From assembly GCA_023548195.1 (NCBI GenBank), contig JAJHZJ010000013.1:1621001-1685000 (forward strand): 64,000 nucleotides of DNA, given 5' to 3'. Each line of letters starts with the position of its first letter. The stretch's first letter is position 1. Source of the DNA: Bettongia penicillata ogilbyi. Lineage: Eukaryota > Chordata > Mammalia > Diprotodontia > Potoroidae. The notes under the pieces are model-generated. The model worked only from the letters and a program-made list of their open reading frames with translations. It did no database searches and had not been told where the DNA came from. Of the stretch, positions 39,601 to 48,600 are shown piece by piece. The position numbers and the translations under genes are program-made.

Positions 39601-42600
39601 TAGGGCTTTCTATGAAATTATTTTTCTTTTATCTGTATTAATTTTGTAGAGTAACCACTGTAATAATAATTTGCTCATTTTAAGCCTCGGGGCAATATAA
39701 TGGCCCCTAAGATCCATGTGGTTTTGGAAGTGTGGCTTTAGAAGTTCATTTTAAATGCATAGTTATGAATTCTGTCATAATCTTTTTGAGCTCTCAGTTA
39801 AGTAAATTGCTAATATTTAGGCTGATTTGTCTTTCTGCCTAAATTTACATTTATATCTAGCTCTAGTTAACTCAGGGGTGGGGAATCTATAGCCTCTAGG
39901 CTACATGTGACCCTCTAGGTCCTCAAGTGCCACTGGCCACATGGGAGGCCCTAGGTTCCCCCCCCTGAGTTAACCTTCTGCCTCTTTGTGTTTGAAGTAA
40001 AATTTAGCCTACTAGTTTATATTAAATAGTAGCTTGGAGGGGAAGTTGGAGAAAGAGATTCCCTTCAGTCTTCCCTTTGGTTGTTGAGTAGATACGACCT
40101 CTGTTGGCATCAGCTTCTGCTCTGAGATAACTGTAGAGGTCCTCTGCTCTGAGATAACTGTAGAGCTTATGGCCTCCCTCAATTTCTCCTTTCTCTGCTA
40201 GGACAACTCAGTCCTGTCTTGTTTTGCTGTGGGATTTTGGGTTCTTGGCTTAGTTCTGAATGACCTGATTCCTTCTTCTCTGTTACTCTGTTAGCCCCAA
40301 GGAATCCATGTTCACTTCACACATGGAAGCCATATTTATACTTGGTTCTCATTTATTCAGTCAAGTCTTACCTAACAAAGGTAATTACTTTTAAGTGAAG
40401 TGAGATAATTAATGTTAAGCCCTGACAGAAGTTATTAGCCTGGGAACTTTCCTTAAAATGGAGGTTCTGGGAGAAGCCAGCTAGTCAGAGGAAGAAATAA
40501 AAATGATGTCCAACAAAATTTATGCCAGTTATGTCTTCACTCCTCTCCAGGTGCCACTCCTAACTCCCTAGACATGCTTTGCCATGTTCCTAAGCTGGTA
40601 CCTTCTCTTTTCTCCCCCCTTCAACTTTCTTTTATGTGTAGTCTTCCCCATTACAATGATATAGTCCCTCAAAGTTAATAAGATTGATTCTTACTGGCAA
40701 AACTTTTTTTTTTTGACTGAACCTTTGAGTTCATTGGCTTAGGGAACTCCTTGTGAAAAAACTCCTGTGGGGGGTGGAGCCAAGATGGCAGAGTAGAAAG
40801 ACACACATACGGAGGCTGCCCCCACACAGCCCATAAAACACCTGTAGAGAGAAACTCTCAACAAATTTTGGAGTAGCAGAAGTGGAGAACAACAGAGTAG
40901 AGGAGATTTTCAGCCCAGGGTGACCTGAAAGACCCACAGGAAACGTCAGTTGCACTGATGCAGAGTGGAGCGCTGAGCCCTGAGCCCAGCCCAGACTTGG
41001 CCATGTGTGCACAGCTCATGAACAGCCCTCCAGAGTGGAATCTCCAGTCAAGGAATTCCCAGTCCCAGCAGCAGAGGGTCCGCAGATCCCTCAACCCATA
41101 GGCGCCAAAGGTCGGTGATGGGGTTTATTCAGCTGTCCAGGAAGAAGAAGGGCCTTCATATCAGGTAGGCAGCAGGAGTTCTCAGGGCAGCCCCTACAGC
41201 AGCCTGAGACCATAGCTGGATTGTAAAAACCCCTGGAGGCACTGAAGAGTTAAGTCTTACCTCAGTCCTGTGTAGACGCCCTGAGGCAGCTACTCTTCGT
41301 CTTGCACTGAATGGAGGCCCTGCCCCCACAGCTTGACTGAATCCCACTCCCTCAGTGCTAGCTTGGCGGAACTGGAGGTCAGGTGACTGTGGAGAGGAAA
41401 CGCTGCCAAGATTCTGGGCACAAAAATCTGGACACAGGCATCCAGACCAGTACACACTTGATTGTGCCACCTTAGAGGAACTGATATCTTACAGGTCCCC
41501 AGAGTATACCTTACTCTTGACAAAGGACCCAAAAGTCAAGTAACTGGTTGGGAAAAATGCCCCAAAAAAGGGAAAAAAAATAAGACCATAGAAGGTTACT
41601 TTCTTGGTGAACAGATATATCCTCCCATCCTTTCAGATGAGGAAGAACAATGCTTACCATCAGGGAAAGACATAAAAGTCAAGGCTTCTGTATCTCAAAC
41701 ATCGAAAATAAATATTCCATGGGCTTAGGCCATGGAAGAGCTCAAAAACGATTTTGAAAAGCAAGTTAGACAGGTGGAGGAAAAACTGGGAAGAGAAATG
41801 AGAGAGATGCATGAAAAGTGGGTCAACACCTTGCTAAGGAGACCCAAAAAAAATGCTGAAGAAAATAACACCTTGAAAAATAGGCTCACTCAATTGGCAA
41901 AAGAGGTTCAAAAAGCCAATGAGGAGAAGAATGCTTTCAAAAGCAGAATTAGCCAAATGGAAAAGGAGGTTCAAAAGCTCACTGAAGAAAATAGTTCTCT
42001 CAAAATTAGAATGGAACAGATGGAGGCTAATGACTTTCTGAGAAACCAAGAAATCACCAAACAAAACCAAAAGAATGAAAAAATGAAAGATAATGTGAAA
42101 TATCTCATTGGCAAAACAACTGACCTGGAAAATAGATCCAGGAGAGAGAATTTAAAAATTGTGGGACTATCTGAAAGCCATGATCAAAAAAAGAGCCTAG
42201 ACATCAGCCATGATCAAAAAAAGAGCCTAGACATCATCTTTCATGAAATTATCAAGGAAAATTGCCTTGATATTCCAGAACCAGAGTATTAAAAGAATCC
42301 ACTGATCACCACCTGAAAGAGATCCAAAAAGAGAAACTCCTAGGAACATTGTGGCCAAATGTCAGAATTCCCAGGTCAAGGAGAAAATATTGCAAGCATC
42401 TAGAAAGAAACAATTCCAGTATTGTGGAAATACAATCAGTATAACACAAGACCTAACAGTTTCTATATTAAGGGATCGAAGGGTGTGGAATATGATATTC
42501 CAGAAGTCAAAGGAACTAGGACTAAAACCAAGAATCACCTACCCAGCAAAACTGAGTATAATACTTTAGGAGAAAAAATGGTCTTTCAATGAAACAGAGG

Positions 42601-45600
42601 GCTTTCAAGCATTCTTGATGAAAAGACCAGAGCCGAAAAGAAAATTTGATCTTCAAACACAAGAATCAAGAGAAGCATGAAAGGGTAAGTAGCAAAGAGA
42701 AATCATAAGGGACTTACTGAAGTTGAACTGTTTACATTCCTACATGGAAAGACAATATTTGTAACTCTTGAAACTTTTTTTCAGTATCTGGCAAATTGGT
42801 GGGATTACACACACACATACACACACACACACACACATACACAGAAACAGAGAGCACAGGGTGAATTGAATAGGATGGGATCATATCTTAAAAAATGAAA
42901 TTAAGGGGTGAGAGAAATATATTAGGAGGAGAAAGAGAAATGGAATGGGGTAGGTTATCTCTCAAAAAAGAGACAAATAAAAGACTTTTCAGTGGAGGGA
43001 AGAAGAGGGGAGGTGAGAGAAAAAACATGACGCTTACTCTCATCACATTCAAGTAAAGGAAGGAATAAAATGCAAACTCATTTTGGTATGAAAACCTATC
43101 TTTCAATATAGGAAAGTAGGGGAGAAGGGGATCAGCAGAGTGTGGGGGATGATAGAAGGGAGGGCAGTGGGAGGAGGGAGCAATTTGAAATCAACACTCT
43201 TGGGGAGGGACAGGATCAAAAGAGAGAATAGAAGCAATGCGGGGATAGGATAGGATGGAGGGAATTATAGTTAGTCATATACAACACAACTATTGTGGAA
43301 GTCATTTGCAAAACTACACAGATATTGCCTCTATTGAATTTCTTGCCTTCCCAAAGGGAATGGGTGGGGAGGGAGGAATGGGGAGAAATTGGAACTCAAA
43401 AGTTTTAGGAACAATTGTTGAGTATTGTTCTTGCAACTAGGAAATAGAAATACAGATAATGGGGTATAGAAAGTTATCTTGCCCTACAGGACAAAAGAGA
43501 AGATGGGGATAAGGGAAGGGAGGGATGTTAGAAGATAGGGCAGATTGGTGATAAGGGCAATTAGAATGCTTGGTGTTTTGGGGTGGGGGAGGGGAGAAAT
43601 GGGGAGAAAATTTGGAACCCAAAATTTTGTGGAAATGAATGTTGAAAAGTTAAATAAATAAATAAATTTTAAAAAGAGAAAAGAAAAAAACCCAAACAAA
43701 CAAAAAGAAAAAAGAAAAAACTCCTGTCAATGCCAATCAGCATGAAAGAGTTACCTGGAACATTGAGACATTAAGTGATTTTTTCCAAGGGCAACTGGCA
43801 AATCATTGTCAGAGGCAAGACTTGGATGTTGGTCTTAAGGACTCCAAGACCAACTCTTTCCCCACACTCTTTACCACCCAACTCTTTACCAATGCTGTAC
43901 CTACTATTCCACTCTGCATCTAATCAATGGCAAACTATGAACAGACTAATGTTCTAAAATGGGATCTTCTTACATAGTAGCTGCTGAAGTTATGTCTATA
44001 TAAGGCAAGTAGTTACTATATTAAAAGGGCAAAGGCCTTTTTTTTGTCCCTTCTTATATATCTTGTATCTTGTATTTTGGGGAAATCAATGCATCTTTGA
44101 CAAACAGCCCAGCACAGTAGCAATAATACTGAATTTAGCTTTGGAAGATAAGGATCCAAGTCCCACCTTTTCCACTTAGTTAAGTGTGTGACTTGGGGCA
44201 ATTAAATTCTTTTTTTCTTTACCTATAAAATGGGTAATGGTAATTATTGTCCTGGGTCCTAGGGTTGTTATGATAAAGGAGATAAGATAAGTGCTGAATA
44301 AATATGAGCTATTGTTATCAAACCAACGCATTGTGATCATTTAAAAAGTTGTCTTCTACATTCCTTTATGTCATGATTAATTTCTTCCCGAATGGATACT
44401 CAGAAGTGGCATGTCATAGTGGATAGAGACCTGGCGGGGTTTGGTCCCATCTCTGTCACATACTGGCTGTGTGACCCTGAGTAAGGCATTTAATGTCTCA
44501 GTGCACCAGGCAGTTCTCTAAAGCTGCATAAGCTGTTGGCTGTTTCTTCTTGAGAAAGTCTCCATGTCAGTGAAATCAAAGGTCCCTTCTCTGCTCCATA
44601 GTTACCATACTGCTGAATGGAACTAGAGGAAGAGGTAAAACTAAGCCGACTGGGTGCAGCATAATTCAGACTATCTTACTCGGTGGGACCCTTATTGCTA
44701 CAAGGCAAAACTTTTAATTCTCCCTAATTGACTTCTTATCTCCCTCCCCACATAAAGTATTCTAAACTTTCCCTCATCTAGCCTCCTAAGCCTTCCCCTT
44801 CCTCTGTCCTGAAGTTCCTGAGGAAATTGAAGCCACTGGATGTGAGCTCCTTCTTTCCCCTATCTCTTCATTGTACAACCCCTTGCTGTTACCCCACTCT
44901 CATCTCCTTAATTCCAGTCTCTTGACAAGTCCCTTTTCCCTTGCCAAGAGGAAGACCTCTAAGTACTCCTGATCCCATTCTCTCCTCTCTTCTTTATCAG
45001 GAGTTTGCAATCTCAGTCATACCCTACCTCTAATCTTCAGCCTCTCACTATCTGCTTCCTTCACATATACCTAAATATCCCTAGTTGTTATGCTATGTTT
45101 CCCCTTCCTTTTTCAACCAAGTATCTAGAAAAGGCAACCCACTACTTCCTCTCCTTGGTCATTTACTCCTCTGTCTTTTTTGATCTGGCATTTGGCTTGA
45201 AACTGCTTTCTTCAAAATTACCAGTGATATTGATTAGAGAGATGCAAATCAAAACAACTCTGAAGTACCATATCACACTTATCAGATTGGCTAACATGAC
45301 AAAACAGGAAGATGATAAATGTCGGAGAAGATGTGGGAGAGTTGGAACACTTATTCATTGTTGGTGGAGCTGTGAGCTGATCCAACCATTCTTGAGAGCA
45401 GTTTGAAACTATGCCCAGTCGGCAATATCGCTTCTGGGATTCTATCCCAAAGAGATCATAGAAATGGAAAGGTCCTACACGTACAAAAATATTTACAGCA
45501 GCTTTCTTTGTGGTGGCCAAAAGCTGGAAATCAAGGGATGCCCATCAATTGGGGAATGGCTGAACAAGTTGTGGTATGTGAATGTAATGGAATACTATTG

Positions 45601-48600
45601 TGCTATGAGAAACAATGAAGAGAGGCCTGGGAAGATTTATATGAACTAATGCTGAGTGAAAGGAGCAGAACCAGGAGAACTTTGTACATAGAGCAACCAC
45701 CATGTGTGAGGAATTTTTCTGGTAAACTTAGCACTTTACTGAATTGCATGGAGTTAAAAAAAAATTTCCAGTGGACTCTTGAGGCAAAATGCCTTCCACA
45801 TCCAGAGAAAGAACTATGGAATTGGATCGCAGATAGAAACAGACCATTTTCTTTTGTATTATGTTTTATTTTGTTTTATAGTTTCTCTCTTTCATTTTAA
45901 TTCTTCTATGCAACATGACTAAGGTAAAAATGCATTTACTAGGAATGTACATGTAGAACCTATATAAGATTGTACGCCATCTCATGGAGGGAGGGGGAAA
46001 TGAAGGGGAGGCAGTGGAAAAAAATCTAATATATGTCGAAGTGATTGTCGAACACTGAGAACAAATAAAATAATTCAACTTAAAAAAAAATTACCAGTGA
46101 CCATATCTGATTGTCTTTTTTCAGTTCTTATCCTTCTCAGCCTATCTGCTGTATTAACATAGCTGACCACCCTCTCTTCCTTTATACTCTCTCCTCTCTG
46201 GATTTTCAGCTCTCCTACTCTCTGACTGTTTCTTCTCAGTGTCTCCCTGGCACATCATCAATATTGTGCACCATAACTGTGGTGTTCCTTAGGACTCTTT
46301 CCTGGGCTCCTATGACTTTAATTATTGTCTTTATGAAAGTGATTCAAATCTCTACATCTATTCCTAGTCCCTTCCCTGAACTTTAGCAGTACCAGCTGCC
46401 CGTTGGACATTTCAAAATGGACATCCCCAAAATTCGTCAAATATATTCCAAAGTAGTACTCATTCCCCAACGCTCTTCAACCCAACCTTTTCCCAAACTT
46501 CTCTTTTTCTGTTGAAATGACCATCATTTTTCTGTTCTCCGAGGTCTGTAACCTCAGTATTAGACTTGACTCTTCATTCCTCCTCCCTCTGTATATGTGG
46601 TCAGTTGCCAAATAGTGATTGATGCTTCTGCTTTTTCAATATCTCTTACATTAAATCCCTTTGGTTTATCCATACAGTCCTTTATCACTTCTCCCCTAGA
46701 TCACTGCAACAACCTCTAATTGGCCTCTTCCACAATTTTCTCTCCATTCCATTCTTTCTCATATGTACATTGCTGCCAAAGTGATTTTCCTTCATCTCAG
46801 ATCTTACTCTGTCAGTCTCCTACTCAATTTTTTTATTCTTTCCAGCATCTTTGGATATTTCTTCCCTGTCCCTACTAGTCACACTGGTCTCTCTGTCCTG
46901 ACACACAGCACTCCAGTTTTCATCTCTGTGCCCTTGCTCTGGGTGTAACCTCATGCCTGGAATGCATTTTCTTCTTACCTCAGCTTTATACTCCTTCAAG
47001 GTGCAGCTCAAGTATTACCTCTACATGAGACCCTTTCTAATTCCTCCAAATACTAGAGTCTTCTTTAACTGCCTTGTATTGAACCACTATTCATATTTAT
47101 TTTCTTCATATATTTACTCTACATATGTATGTATATGTGTATGTATACATTTATAAGTGTGTATGTGGGTTTGTGTAGATGTGTATACACACCCTTCTTG
47201 GTGATTCTCCATTAGAACAGAAGCTTTTTGAAAGTACAGTTATCTCTTCCACATCCCAGGTTAGGGACACAGTTCTTCAATCCAGGAAATCCACCTAAAA
47301 TTTTTTGTCCCTCCCTTCATATGGAAAAGATGTCTGAATTTTTTTATCTTTTATGAGGTGTTTACAGTACTATTATAAAATTTGGGTTAAGTATGTGGTC
47401 ATAGGCTCTGTGTTGTCTGTGGTTTCCATAAAACTCCCCCCAAATTCCCATTTAATTTCTTATGCTGAACTGTGATATATCAAAACCACGATGAGGAAAT
47501 TCGCATCATGGAAGGGATAACTGTAGTGGTTATGTCATTCTTTGTGCATCCCCAGTGCCAAACACAGTAGTTGACATATATAATAGGTGATTGTAACTAC
47601 TTGTCATTACTTTATTGATAAAATACTTTGAATACCCCAAAATACCATACAGATGTTAGTAGGATTTTTCCCATTACATAAATATGATCTTAGGGTCAGG
47701 GAATGATATTGTTTAATTTTACACATTTATCCTCTAATCCCTATGCTACAGCAGGTTTAATGTTGATTTGAGTATTTCAGTTGCCATGTTTGGGGTCTGG
47801 AGAAGCTTGTACATACATCTCAGTTCTCTCTATTGTATTTGTTCCTTTGGACCTTCAGGGGACAGGAAGGGATGGGCATTTTGCTGTCTGAGCACTTCAG
47901 AGAGCAGATATCCTGTCATCTTCAATTCCCTTCTCCCTCAGAAGGATAGCCAGCAGGGTCGAGTAAGACATCAGCGCCATGATGGATGGATGGATGCTTC
48001 CAGCATGAATTTTTCTCTCATTCAGCTTACTATATGGGGTTTTGAAAATTACTATAGTCCTTTATTTAGCATAGAGAACAGGTAGTAAAAAAACAAAATA
48101 TAAACCAACAGTACAACCTAGAATATATGAAAAAAATTTCCCCTTTTATAGAACTTTCATTCCTAAGATAGTATTTTGAGTTCAGCATTATATAGAAATG
48201 TGAGACAATGAAAACTGTTATTCTGCCTTTAAATCTTTAATCTTTAAATGTGATACAAACTTTTTCTCATTGGTTCTTATGAAATATTTTTGTGTGTTTT
48301 GCCCCAGTTGTTTTTATTAATAATATAATGTGTTTAAGGTTCAAATTTTCTTACAGAAAATTCATCAAAATGCCTTGTATATGGTTTGTTAAATCTTTTG
48401 TGCTTGTATGGTTTCTCTTTTAACCTAGGCAAGAGCCCTGTTGCAAACCGCTTCATCTTTAGCACCCCACATGTATGAGCCTCATTTTAATTTTGCAGCA
48501 CTCTCTGATAAGGTATGCCCAAATGTACTAATCTTTTATTAGTTCTGTTTTCTTCTTCATTGGTTAAAATAAAAGTATAGCTGGACAGAGAAATCCTTAG

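Larger units (their letters stand above)
40769..43713 (+). mobile_element. Complete but decayed HAL1-like retrotransposon, about 2.9 kb
   Basis: Same organisation as 23474-26471: G run, ggagccaagatggcagagta start, 5' UTR, ORF1 remnant, CA-rich tract, G-rich 3' UTR, aataaataaat and an A-rich tail, with no ORF2. Perfect 14-bp target-site duplications mark both ends. It lies in the intron between exons 12 and 13, sense to TTC8. The 5' UTR differs much more from the first element than ORF1 and 3' UTR do, so the two may be different subfamilies. Confidence 0.9.
44700..47600 (+). repeat. L2 LINE, long copy split by an L1 and a Tigger-like MITE
   Basis: Sense-orientation L2 coding end and 3' UTR: gccttccccttcctctgtcc, aaaaggcaacccactacttc, then after the L1 ccaccctctcttcctttatac, gatcactgcaacaacctcta, gccaaagtgattttccttca, and after the MITE cattctttgtgcatccccag and tgccaaacacagtagttgac. 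Insertions at 45228-46086 and 47237-47523 split it. Confidence 0.65.
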
